Shown here: positions 1-5,020 of the stretch, in pieces
Layout: the number at the start of each line of letters is the position of its first letter
How positions within the stretch are numbered: the first letter of the stretch is position 1
Made by a program: the position numbers and the translations under genes
Assembly (NCBI GenBank): GCA_017529175.1
Contig: JAFXNX010000208.1
Span: 1-5,020, forward strand
DNA length: 5,020 bases
From: Clostridia bacterium
Lineage (GTDB): Bacteria; Bacillota_A; Clostridia; Oscillospirales; CAG-272
Reading direction: 5' to 3'
Notes under the pieces: model-generated
The model's input: only the letters and a program-made list of their open reading frames with translations
Database searches by the model: none
What the model was told of the DNA's origin: nothing

Positions 1-484
1 CTACAGACAGACAAGGATAGGGAAGGACGGAAAGCCTTTCGTCCTGATAAAATTCAGGACGATGAGACGAGACGCTCACGACTTCAAAAAGTATTTCACG
101 GAAGAACAGCTTAAACTCTATAATTCCGAATATAAGCTCGAGAACGATCCGAGGATAACTCCGATGGGTAAGTTCCTTCGCCGTTTCAGTATCGACGAAT
201 TTCCCCAGTTTATCAACGTGATAAAAGGGGAGATGAGCATTATCGGACCGCGCCCGCTCACAAATGAGGAAACGTACTTCTTCGGAGAGAATCGCGATCT
301 TCTCTTATCGGTACGCCCCGGTATCACTGGTCTGTGGCAGGTATCCGGGAGAAATCTTCTCACCTACGAGAGCGGAGACCGTCAGCGCTGCGAGCTGACT
401 TACGTCGAGAATTTCGGCTTCAAAATGGATATGAAGGTATTCTTCAAAACTTTTGCGGAGATCTTCTCCGGCAAAGGAAGATGA
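1..484 (+). CDS. Polyprenyl-phosphate sugar-1-phosphate transferase (bacterial sugar transferase family), 3' part
   Basis: This is the C-terminal catalytic domain of an initiating phosphoglycosyl transferase, which moves a sugar-1-phosphate from a UDP-sugar onto undecaprenyl phosphate at the inner face of the membrane. The gene enters from the left edge: the frame is already open at base 2 and reads RIGKDGKPF before KFRTM, both hallmarks of the family, so the ATG at 62 is internal and not the start. Next come DPRITPMGKFLRR (from 146), SIDEFPQ with the Asp-Glu pair at 194-199 that matches the catalytic dyad known in PglC-type enzymes, IIGPRPL (about 241-261) and RPGITGLWQVSGRN (314-355). The C-terminus is complete, with the stop at 482-484. 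The N-terminal membrane part lies outside the window, so I cannot tell a short PglC-like protein from a long WcaJ-like one. The sugar specificity cannot be read from this fragment. A strong hairpin begins three bases after the stop. Confidence 0.96.
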   Translation, partial: YRQTRIGKDGKPFVLIKFRTMRRDAHDFKKYFTEEQLKLYNSEYKLENDPRITPMGKFLRRFSIDEFPQFINVIKGEMSIIGPRPLTNEETYFFGENRDLLLSVRPGITGLWQVSGRNLLTYESGDRQRCELTYVENFGFKMDMKVFFKTFAEIFSGKGR

Positions 485-486
485 TA

Positions 487-526
487 TACGAGGGGGAACT
501 CTTTTTTCAAAGAGTTCCCCCTCGTA
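487..526 (+). repeat. 18-bp perfect hairpin immediately after the sugar transferase gene
   Basis: Bases 487-504 and 509-526 are perfectly complementary around a TTTC loop, and the core is AGGGGGAACTCTTT. The stem starts two bases beyond the stop codon. It is followed by ACCCC, not a T-tract, so it is not a textbook intrinsic terminator by itself. It could protect the 3' end of the mRNA, or be half of a dispersed repeat. The right arm contains AGAGTTCCCCC, which recurs at 666-676. Confidence 0.8.
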
Positions 527-547
527 CCCCTTCAGAAATCTTTGAAC

Positions 548-578
548 TATCCGCGAACTTGTTCGCGGATATGTTTTT
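548..578 (+). terminator. Probable intrinsic terminator after the sugar transferase gene
   Basis: TATCCGCGAAC (548-558) pairs with GTTCGCGGATA (561-571), giving up to 11 bp with a tiny apical loop (in practice 9 bp and a 4-base loop). The stem is followed by TG and then five T residues (574-578). A GC-rich stem followed closely by a T-run is the layout of a Rho-independent terminator on the + strand. It lies about 65 bases past the stop codon at 484, so it most likely ends the upstream transcript. Confidence 0.65.
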
Positions 579-600
579 GTCATACTGACGTTCTTTGTTC

Positions 601-686
601 ACTGTCATCTCGACCGAAACGGAGCAAAGCGGAATGAAGTGGAGAGATCCCGTTATCACTATAGGAGAGTTCCCCCAAATGACGGT
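601..686. repeat. Short intergenic repeat with period-10 core and imperfect terminal inverted repeats
   Basis: The core (613-652) reads as consecutive 10-base units: ACCGAAACGG, AGCAAAGCGG, AATGAAGTGG, AGAGATCCCG. The first three share a xxxRAARYGG-like pattern and the fourth is degenerate. Around it, ACTGTCAT (601-608) matches the reverse complement of ATGACGGT (679-686) at 7 of 8 positions. The string GTCATCTCGACCG followed by GGAGAGATCC resembles a dispersed repeat seen between genes in gut Bacillota. That identification is from memory. Whether 601-686 are the true ends is uncertain, and 8-base imperfect ends can arise by chance. Confidence 0.5.
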
Positions 687-694
687 AAAATGTC

Positions 695-728
695 CTCCCG
701 AAAACGCTCGCGTTTTCGGGAGCTTTTT
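695..728 (+). terminator. Intrinsic terminator-like hairpin
   Basis: CTCCCGAAAACG (695-706) pairs perfectly over 12 bp with CGTTTTCGGGAG (711-722) around a CTCG loop. One C and then five T residues (724-728) follow. This is the best terminator shape in the window and is read on the + strand. It would stop any read-through from the sugar transferase gene before the next promoter. It may also belong to the repeat mosaic around it. Confidence 0.75.
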
Positions 729-738
729 ATACGGGTTT

Positions 739-784
739 CCAAAGGGACGTGTCCCTTTGGCGGGGGTATGGGGGCGGAGCCCCT
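739..784. repeat. 22-bp near-palindrome followed by a G-rich hairpin
   Basis: CCAAAGGGAC (739-748) and GTCCCTTTGG (751-760) are exact inverted repeats separated by GT. Directly after, GGGGC (771-775) and GCCCC (779-783) form a small hairpin with a GGA loop, preceded by another run of five G (762-766). No T-run follows either structure. The pair, CCAAAGGGAC...GGCGGGGGTATGGGGGCGGAGCCCC in pattern, looks like a common Clostridia intergenic repeat unit. This resemblance is recalled, not searched. Confidence 0.55.
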
Positions 785-800
785 AATTTGTCAAAAATAC

Positions 801-829
801 TTGAAATATGATTTAAAGTATAATATAAT
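801..829 (+). promoter_or_regulatory. Sigma-A type promoter of the glycosyltransferase operon
   Basis: The -35 box TTGAAA (801-806) differs from consensus TTGACA by one base. After a 17-base spacer comes a perfect -10 box TATAAT (824-829). A second, overlapping TATAAT lies at 819-824, but its 12-base spacing to the same -35 is too short. Transcription should start near 836, leaving a short leader of about 43 bases before the ATG at 879. The surrounding A+T-rich sequence contrasts with the G-rich repeat just upstream. Confidence 0.85.
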
Positions 830-863
830 AGAATGAAGTGAATAATGACGTTGAACGAACGAT

Positions 864-870
864 AAGGAGG
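864..870 (+). promoter_or_regulatory. Strong ribosome binding site for the first GT4 gene
   Basis: AAGGAGG, continued by GG, matches the anti-Shine-Dalgarno sequence fully and ends 8 bases before the ATG at 879. It fixes the start of the gene. Confidence 0.9.
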
Positions 871-878
871 GGCGGAAA

Positions 879-1976
879 ATGAAAGTCGCGCATATTGTCG
901 GGAAGCTGAAAGCCGGCGGCGTTGAATCGGTCGTTTTTTCTTATCTTCGTTTTATGGACAGAACGGGTATGGACGTCGACGTGCTGTACGATTCCGACTC
1001 GGACCTTGAGCCGCCGCGCGACCTTGAAGAGGCGGGCATAAATTTTGTCATGATCCCGCCATATCAGGACCTTGAGAGGTATAGAGCGGAGATAAAACGC
1101 CTTTGCATTGAAAAAGGCTACGATATAGTCCATTCTCATATCAATTCTCTCTCCGGCTTCCCGCTCCGCGCCGCGAAGTCAGGCGGCGTCGCGCACCGCA
1201 TATCTCACTGTCATACGACCTCTTCCCGCGCGGACGGGCTTCGCGATCTTTTGAAGCGCGCGCTTCGCCCGCACGCAAGGCGTTACACCACAGATTACGC
1301 GGCGTGCTCGGAGGCGGCGGCAAGGTGGATGTTTCACGATGCCTGCTTTGAGCGCGGCGAGGTCAAAATATTCAATAACGCCGTCGACACGAAAAGATTC
1401 AGATTCGACGAGGCGGCAAGACGGGAACTGCGTGAAAAGTACGGCCTTTCCGATTCGTTCGTGCTTCTTCACGTCGGAAGATTCGTTGCTACAAAGAATC
1501 ACCCGTTTATTTTAGACGTTTACAAAAAACTGCTCGACGCGCGCCCTGATGCGAAGCTCCTATTCGTCGGCGACGGAGAGCTTCGCTGCAAGATCGAAGA
1601 AGCAGCCGCGGCGAAGGGGATCGCAAGCGGCGTAGTATTTGCCGGGATCGTGGACGACCCCGAACGTTATTACAGCGCGGCTGACGCGTTTTTGCTCCCT
1701 TCTCATTACGAAGGACTGCCGGTCGTCGCGGTGGAAGCCGAGGCGTCGGGACTTGACGTGTTTTTATCGGACAACGTGACAAAGGAGTGCGACGTCACCT
1801 CCCACGTCCGTCATCTGCCGACAGATGACGCCGCCGTCTGGGCGGACGCAATTTCTAAGGTTTCATCGCGAGACAGATATGGCGACAACGATACAGTGTC
1901 AAACAGCAGATTCAACATTGAAAAGTGCGCTGAGGATATGCGCGACTATTATAACAAAATACTCGCGAACACTTAG
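879..1976 (+). CDS. GT4-type glycosyltransferase (GT-B fold), EpsF-like
   Basis: This 365-residue protein is a retaining GT-B glycosyltransferase of the GT4 type, expected to add a sugar from a nucleotide donor to the lipid-linked repeat unit in the cytoplasm. The N-terminal Rossmann domain (about 1-175) starts MKVAHIVGKLKAGGVE, with the family's Gly-Gly loop at 13-14, and has HSH at 85-87 and HCHT at 110-113. The C-terminal donor domain (about 190-345) has HVGRF (198-202) with Lys206, then VGDGELR, then the EX7E motif EGLPVVAVE with Glu278 and Glu286. The length is normal for the family and no signal peptide or membrane span is seen. The start is set by the AAGGAGG site and by the domain beginning at residue 1. 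It is first in the operon, 20 bases before the next gene. EpsF likeness is my impression from overall style. Donor and acceptor cannot be read from sequence. Confidence 0.94.
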   Translation: MKVAHIVGKLKAGGVESVVFSYLRFMDRTGMDVDVLYDSDSDLEPPRDLEEAGINFVMIPPYQDLERYRAEIKRLCIEKGYDIVHSHINSLSGFPLRAAKSGGVAHRISHCHTTSSRADGLRDLLKRALRPHARRYTTDYAACSEAAARWMFHDACFERGEVKIFNNAVDTKRFRFDEAARRELREKYGLSDSFVLLHVGRFVATKNHPFILDVYKKLLDARPDAKLLFVGDGELRCKIEEAAAAKGIASGVVFAGIVDDPERYYSAADAFLLPSHYEGLPVVAVEAEASGLDVFLSDNVTKECDVTSHVRHLPTDDAAVWADAISKVSSRDRYGDNDTVSNSRFNIEKCAEDMRDYYNKILANT

Positions 1977-1983
1977 TTTTAAC

Positions 1984-1988
1984 GGAGG
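1984..1988 (+). promoter_or_regulatory. Ribosome binding site for the second GT4 gene
   Basis: GGAGG in the 20-base gap between the two GT4 genes ends 8 bases before the ATG at 1997. No terminator or promoter is visible in the gap, which supports co-transcription. Confidence 0.8.
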
Positions 1989-1996
1989 GCGATCAA

Positions 1997-3028
1997 ATGA
2001 GAATACTTCACGTACTCGGAACAGACCGTCTCTCCGGAGCGGAAAAAGTACATCTCGATATCCTTGCGGCGCTCTCTCAGGACAATGAGGCCGCCTACGC
2101 TTCTCCCGACGGCGAGATCAGGCGCTATGTCGAAGCGGCGGGGGTCAGATTTATCCCCTGCGATACGGACGACATATCAGCCCTTCGCGCGCTTTATGAC
2201 CGCGAAAAGCCGGACGTTGTTCACGCGGCGGATCCGCGTATGAGCTTCAGATGCGCGAGAGCGAAGATACCGTATATCGCCCATCTTCACTGCAACTGTC
2301 CGTGGATGAAGAAGTATTCGACGCAGTCGTTCGCGCTGCGCTACGCTGCAAAGCGCGCCGTCGCGGTGATTGCGATATCACCCGAGATCGCGGACAGCTA
2401 CGTTTTCAAAAAGGCGCTTTTGCCGAAGCTGTGTATATTGCCGAACGCGGTGGACAGAGAGAGGATAACGGAACTCTCGCGCGCACCGTTCGATAAAGAG
2501 TACGATCTGTTGTTTGTCGGAAGGCTCTCTCCCGTCAAGCGTCCGCACTTGTTCCTCGAACTTGTAAAACGCGTATCGGAAGTATATCCTGAGCTTCGCG
2601 CCGCGCTCGTCGGAGACGGAGAACTGCGGGGCGGCGTTGAGAGACTTATCGAAGAGCGCGGATTGAAGAACGTCTCGCTCATTGGTTTCGATCCGAACCC
2701 GTACAGGATAATGGCGCGCTCAAAGATCGTTGCTATGACGTCGGAATACGAAGGCTTCGGGCTCGTCGCGGCAGAAGCGATGACGCTTTCAAAGCCGGTC
2801 CTCGCGCTTCCCGCGGGAGGTATCGACGAAATTGCCCGCCTCGCAGGAGGTCTTTGCGCGGACATCGACGACATGGCGGAAAAGGCGGCGCAACTTTTGA
2901 CAGACGCCGGAAAATATGACGCGGCGTCAGAGGCGGCGTACCGCGCGTCTTTCGCCTATACCGATACCGAAGCATATTATTCAAAGATAAAAGAGATATA
3001 CGCCGAAGCGGCGAAGGTGGTAAAATGA
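1997..3028 (+). CDS. GT4-type glycosyltransferase (GT-B fold)
   Basis: A second GT-B glycosyltransferase of the GT4 type, 343 residues, is likely to add another sugar to the same repeat unit in the cytoplasm. The N-terminal domain begins MRILHVLGTDRLSGAEKV, where Ser-Gly-Ala-Glu (13-16) occupies the usual Gly-Gly loop position; His76 and HLH at 96-98 follow. The donor-binding domain has VGRLSPVKRP (174-183) with Arg176 and Lys181, then VGDGELR, then EGFGLVAAE, the EX7E motif with Glu252 and Glu260, and a PAGGIDEIA stretch typical of the family's C-terminal half. It is slightly short for the family, with no sign of truncation. It shares only family motifs with the preceding gene, so the two are not a recent duplication. 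Its stop overlaps the start of the next gene by four bases (ATGA), suggesting translational coupling. Substrates are unknown. Confidence 0.94.
   Translation: MRILHVLGTDRLSGAEKVHLDILAALSQDNEAAYASPDGEIRRYVEAAGVRFIPCDTDDISALRALYDREKPDVVHAADPRMSFRCARAKIPYIAHLHCNCPWMKKYSTQSFALRYAAKRAVAVIAISPEIADSYVFKKALLPKLCILPNAVDRERITELSRAPFDKEYDLLFVGRLSPVKRPHLFLELVKRVSEVYPELRAALVGDGELRGGVERLIEERGLKNVSLIGFDPNPYRIMARSKIVAMTSEYEGFGLVAAEAMTLSKPVLALPAGGIDEIARLAGGLCADIDDMAEKAAQLLTDAGKYDAASEAAYRASFAYTDTEAYYSKIKEIYAEAAKVVK
3014..3020 (+). promoter_or_regulatory. Ribosome binding site for the GT2 gene, inside the upstream coding region
   Basis: AAGGTGG, one mismatch from AAGGAGG, lies in the last codons of the second GT4 gene and ends 4 bases before the overlapping ATG at 3025. 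The slightly weaker match and short spacing fit a gene translated mainly by coupling through the ATGA overlap. Confidence 0.6.
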
Positions 3029-3894
3029 CAAAGACTCTGACTGTTTTTACGCCTACGTACAACAGGGCGCATCTCCTTCGGCGCGTCTACGCATCGCTGA
3101 CGGAGCAGAGCTGCGGCGACTTCGTCTGGATGATCGTGGACGACGGATCGACCGACGACACCGAGTCTGTCGTCGCCTCCTTCATTTCCGAAGGAAAGAT
3201 AGAGATCGATTATATAAAGAAAGCGAACGGCGGGAAGCACACCGCGATAAACTGCGCGATCGAGCGTGCCGCGACGGAGCTTGTCGCGTTCTCGCTCGAC
3301 TCCGACGACGTGTTCACGCCGGACGCGGTCGAAAAGATACTCGCGCTTTACTTGTCTTGCGAAAAGAAATACGCGGGCTACGTTTTCCCCCGCGGAAAGC
3401 GAAACGGGGAGACGCTGATTTCGAAATTCGACGACACGCTTACCGTCGATTCCTGGCAGCACGCGGTCAGCAGCGGAAGATATGAAGCGGAGACCGTGAT
3501 AGTTCTGAAAAGCTCTTATGCAAAGAATTTCTCGTTCCCCGTCATAGAGGGCGAGCGCTTCTTTACGGAGGGTTACGTCTGGCTTCAGATGACGGAGGAC
3601 TTCGCGTTCTCGCGCGACGTCATCTGTATCGGAGACTATCTTGAGGACGGTTATACGCAGAATATACTCAAGGTCTTCGCATCGTCCCCCCGCGCGTACA
3701 TGATGTTCAATGATCTGCGCCTGACTATATGGAAGAGCTTTGGCGCAAGATTTAAGTTCGCCGCGTATTACGACGGATTCGCCATGGCGTGCCGCGAGAA
3801 GGGCTTTGTCGGCAAGTGTTCGTCGCGCGCGCTGTCATTCTTTGCGCTGCCGTTCGGATTTGCATTTTATATACTTTTAAAGATCAAAAATTAG
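3025..3894 (+). CDS. GT2-type glycosyltransferase (GT-A fold)
   Basis: This 289-residue protein is an inverting GT-A glycosyltransferase of family 2. The N-terminus gives FTPTYNRAHLLRR, the usual opening of the fold. VDDGSTDDT begins at residue 38, with Asp39-Asp40 in the nucleotide-binding position. NGGKHTAIN (68-76) follows, and DSDD (92-95) is the DxD-type metal and UDP-sugar site. EGERFFTEGYVW, with Glu182, is a segment seen in related GT2 enzymes, and TEDF (190-193) comes after it. The last 25 residues or so are hydrophobic (ALPFGFAFYILLKIKN) and may rest on the membrane or form a single span; I am unsure. It overlaps the preceding gene by four bases and lies 12 to 15 bases before the membrane protein gene, so all are likely co-transcribed. 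It probably adds a sugar or branch to the repeat unit. The sugar cannot be inferred. Confidence 0.94.
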   Translation: MTKTLTVFTPTYNRAHLLRRVYASLTEQSCGDFVWMIVDDGSTDDTESVVASFISEGKIEIDYIKKANGGKHTAINCAIERAATELVAFSLDSDDVFTPDAVEKILALYLSCEKKYAGYVFPRGKRNGETLISKFDDTLTVDSWQHAVSSGRYEAETVIVLKSSYAKNFSFPVIEGERFFTEGYVWLQMTEDFAFSRDVICIGDYLEDGYTQNILKVFASSPRAYMMFNDLRLTIWKSFGARFKFAAYYDGFAMACREKGFVGKCSSRALSFFALPFGFAFYILLKIKN

Positions 3895-3898
3895 TTTG

Positions 3899-3904
3899 AG
3901 GAGG
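3899..3904 (+). promoter_or_regulatory. Ribosome binding site that decides the start of the polymerase-like gene
   Basis: AGGAGG is a full Shine-Dalgarno match. Two in-frame ATG codons follow, at 3907 (2-base spacing) and 3910 (5-base spacing). The spacing favours the ATG at 3910. Confidence 0.8.
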
Positions 3905-3909
3905 GCATG

Positions 3910-5020
3910 ATGGAGTATCTACTCTCATTCCTGCTTCTTTTGCTCAACTTAATAGATTACGAGCGCGATCTCGGACACATTCCATTCCTGCTTATCGGAA
4001 CGGTTCTTTTCATTGCGCTCTTTTCCGTCGTTTTCAGAAAGACGCGTAACTTCATCGCCACCTGTATCATTCTGATGTGCCACACCTGGCAGATATCCTG
4101 GATCAACATTCTCGGCGATCCTACCTCGGAGCTCCAGCTCCCGTGGTTCTATATACTCGGCGCGATGATCGTAGTATTCGCGGTGCTTAATTTCCACAAG
4201 ATCGTGTACCGGGATTACAGTCTGCCGATGCTTATTCTGTTCGTGTCGATCCTTTTGATATTCAATTATCCGCTCTTTATATCGCAGTCGATTTCAGAGG
4301 GACTGAAAGAGTATATAATGATCGGATTCTTCATCTCGGTCCTCTTCGTCGCGTTCTTTTTCAGAGATACGATACCCAAGTCCTGCTATTATCACTATAA
4401 GACCGCGTTTATATGGGCGGCGTTCACGACTTCGATATTCCTTATCGTCCAGTATATTGCGTTCACAAGATTCGGCGTCATCCTTTTCAAGATCACGATC
4501 CTCAAGTATTTCTCCAGCTACCAGACGAGCTGCGCTCTGCTGATGGAGGACCAGAGCTGCGCATCGATCATGCTCGGCTGCGCCGTGTTCTATATTGCAG
4601 ACCGTATCAGGCGTCACAACTGGTTCGGATACGTCCTCGTCATTTCCATAGTCTTCACCGCGACAGCGCTGACGACAAGGAGAACGAGTATACTGACGCT
4701 TATCGTCGTACTCTTCATCTACGCCGTCATACATTTCAAAGGAACGGCGAACAAGCTGTTGTTCACAGCGCTTTTCACGTTCGGCGCGGCGTTTATGATC
4801 TACTACTTCCTGATCCTTCGTCCCGTTGAGAACTTTTCTCAGCTTATAAGCGACAACGGGCGGTTTGCAAACTATGCGTCCGCGGTCTCGATCATCGGGG
4901 AAAACCCGCTCGGGGTAGGGTACGACAACGCTTATATCGTCTCAATTATGGATGACGGGGTGATCCCGCACAACACAATAATGCGCTGGCTCTGCATGGG
5001 CGGATGGCTCTTTACGATAC
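3910..5020 (+). CDS. Multi-pass membrane protein, Wzy-like O-antigen/capsule polymerase, 5' part
   Basis: The frame stays open from 3910 to the right edge, giving 370 visible residues of a very hydrophobic protein; it has no stop here, so the C-terminus is missing. Hydrophobic segments I see by eye lie near residues 4-15, 25-43, 48-63, 79-95, 105-119, 138-151, 166-185, 218-230, 239-254, 261-274 and 283-303. An Arg-Arg-Thr follows a Thr-rich span at 257-259. A polar loop then carries GRFANYASAVSIIGENP (317-333), with Arg318, then PLGVGYDN (Gly335, Gly337) and PHN (His354-Asn355), then a Gly-Gly. Arg, P-x-G-x-G, HN and G in that order are the signature of Wzy polymerases and WaaL ligases. In a Gram-positive exopolysaccharide cluster, polymerase is the better reading. 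It would join repeat units on the outer membrane face. The start is chosen by ribosome binding site spacing; 3907 is possible. Confidence 0.8.
   Translation, partial: MEYLLSFLLLLLNLIDYERDLGHIPFLLIGTVLFIALFSVVFRKTRNFIATCIILMCHTWQISWINILGDPTSELQLPWFYILGAMIVVFAVLNFHKIVYRDYSLPMLILFVSILLIFNYPLFISQSISEGLKEYIMIGFFISVLFVAFFFRDTIPKSCYYHYKTAFIWAAFTTSIFLIVQYIAFTRFGVILFKITILKYFSSYQTSCALLMEDQSCASIMLGCAVFYIADRIRRHNWFGYVLVISIVFTATALTTRRTSILTLIVVLFIYAVIHFKGTANKLLFTALFTFGAAFMIYYFLILRPVENFSQLISDNGRFANYASAVSIIGENPLGVGYDNAYIVSIMDDGVIPHNTIMRWLCMGGWLFTI

Larger units (their letters stand above)
485..800. other. Non-coding, repeat- and hairpin-rich intergenic region
   Basis: This stretch separates the sugar transferase gene from the promoter of the glycosyltransferase operon. 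It contains at least five inverted repeats, one short period-10 repeat, and a duplicated 11-mer (AGAGTTCCCCC at 511-521 and 666-676). Two overlapping open frames (595-786 and 639-836) cross it, but they have no ribosome binding site and their sequence is simply the translation of the repeats. I therefore treat the region as non-coding. Its components look like short dispersed intergenic repeats common in Clostridia. That resemblance is from memory and was not checked by a search. Confidence 0.8.

Noticed and set aside
305..588. Open frames on both strands (305-583 minus, 334-588 plus) overlapping the end of the sugar transferase gene
   Set aside because: They overlap a clearly conserved coding frame, and their tails consist of the hairpin region. 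They show no family motifs or start signals.
613..652. Period-10 units considered as a CRISPR-like array or iteron set
   Set aside because: The units are 10 bases, adjacent and without spacers, and there are only about four. No cas or replication gene is nearby, so neither a CRISPR array nor an origin is supported.
788..793. TTGTCA as an alternative -35 box
   Set aside because: Its distance to the first TATAAT is about 25 bases, too long. TTGAAA at 801-806 has the ideal 17-base spacing to the second TATAAT.
595..836. Two overlapping + strand open frames (595-786 and 639-836) in the intergenic region
   Set aside because: Neither has a ribosome binding site, both run through the hairpins and repeats, and the second extends across the promoter. 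Their peptides are translations of repeat sequence, a common source of false hypothetical proteins.
813..1782. Minus-strand open frames opposite the first GT4 gene
   Set aside because: They are arginine- and proline-rich shadows of a GC-rich coding frame, with no recognisable domains or ribosome binding sites.
879..3028. The two neighbouring GT4 genes as a recent tandem duplication
   Set aside because: They share only general family motifs such as VGDGELR and EX7E. Their N-terminal halves and the residues around the motifs differ widely.
2398..3462. Minus-strand open frames of 109 to 161 codons opposite the second GT4 and the GT2 genes
   Set aside because: The + strand frames carry full glycosyltransferase motif sets. 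The opposite frames have low-complexity compositions and no supporting start signals.
3949..4829. Open frames at 3949-4197 (minus), 4294-4734 (minus) and 4413-4829 (plus)
   Set aside because: They are shadows of the long membrane protein frame that is open from 3910 to the end of the window. Their charged, Asp/Glu/Arg-rich peptides are typical of the wrong frame opposite hydrophobic codons.

Overview
The window is part of an exopolysaccharide or capsule biosynthesis cluster. It has roughly balanced base composition, strong AGGAGG-type ribosome binding sites and a near-consensus vegetative (sigma-A type) promoter. The intergenic repeats are of a kind I associate with gut Clostridia. Together these suggest a Bacillota (Clostridia, possibly Oscillospiraceae-like) genome. 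The assignment is an inference from style, not from a marker gene. All five genes read on the + strand.

Layout: (1) positions 1-484 hold the 3' part of a polyprenyl-phosphate sugar-1-phosphate transferase, the enzyme that puts the first sugar on the lipid carrier. (2) Positions 485-800 are non-coding and densely structured. They hold an 18-bp hairpin just after the stop codon, two terminator-like hairpins, a period-10 repeat with possible terminal inverted repeats, a 22-bp near-palindrome and a G-rich hairpin. (3) A promoter (801-829) and a strong ribosome binding site open a second transcription unit. (4) Two GT4-type glycosyltransferases (879-1976 and 1997-3028) and a GT2-type glycosyltransferase (3025-3894) follow with short gaps or a 4-base overlap. 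(5) A multi-pass membrane protein starts at 3907 or 3910 and runs off the right edge. Its late loop has the arginine, P-x-G-x-G and HN pattern of Wzy-type O-antigen/capsule polymerases.

How they work together (inference from the families): the first enzyme charges undecaprenyl phosphate with a sugar phosphate. The three glycosyltransferases extend the repeat unit on the cytoplasmic face. A flippase outside this window would move it across the membrane, and the Wzy-like protein would polymerise it outside the cell. The glycosyltransferases and polymerase probably form one operon driven by the 801-829 promoter, separated by terminators from the initiating transferase gene.

I see no clear sign of an undescribed system. 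The genes are recognisable members of known families. The least explained part is the repeat mosaic between 485 and 800.
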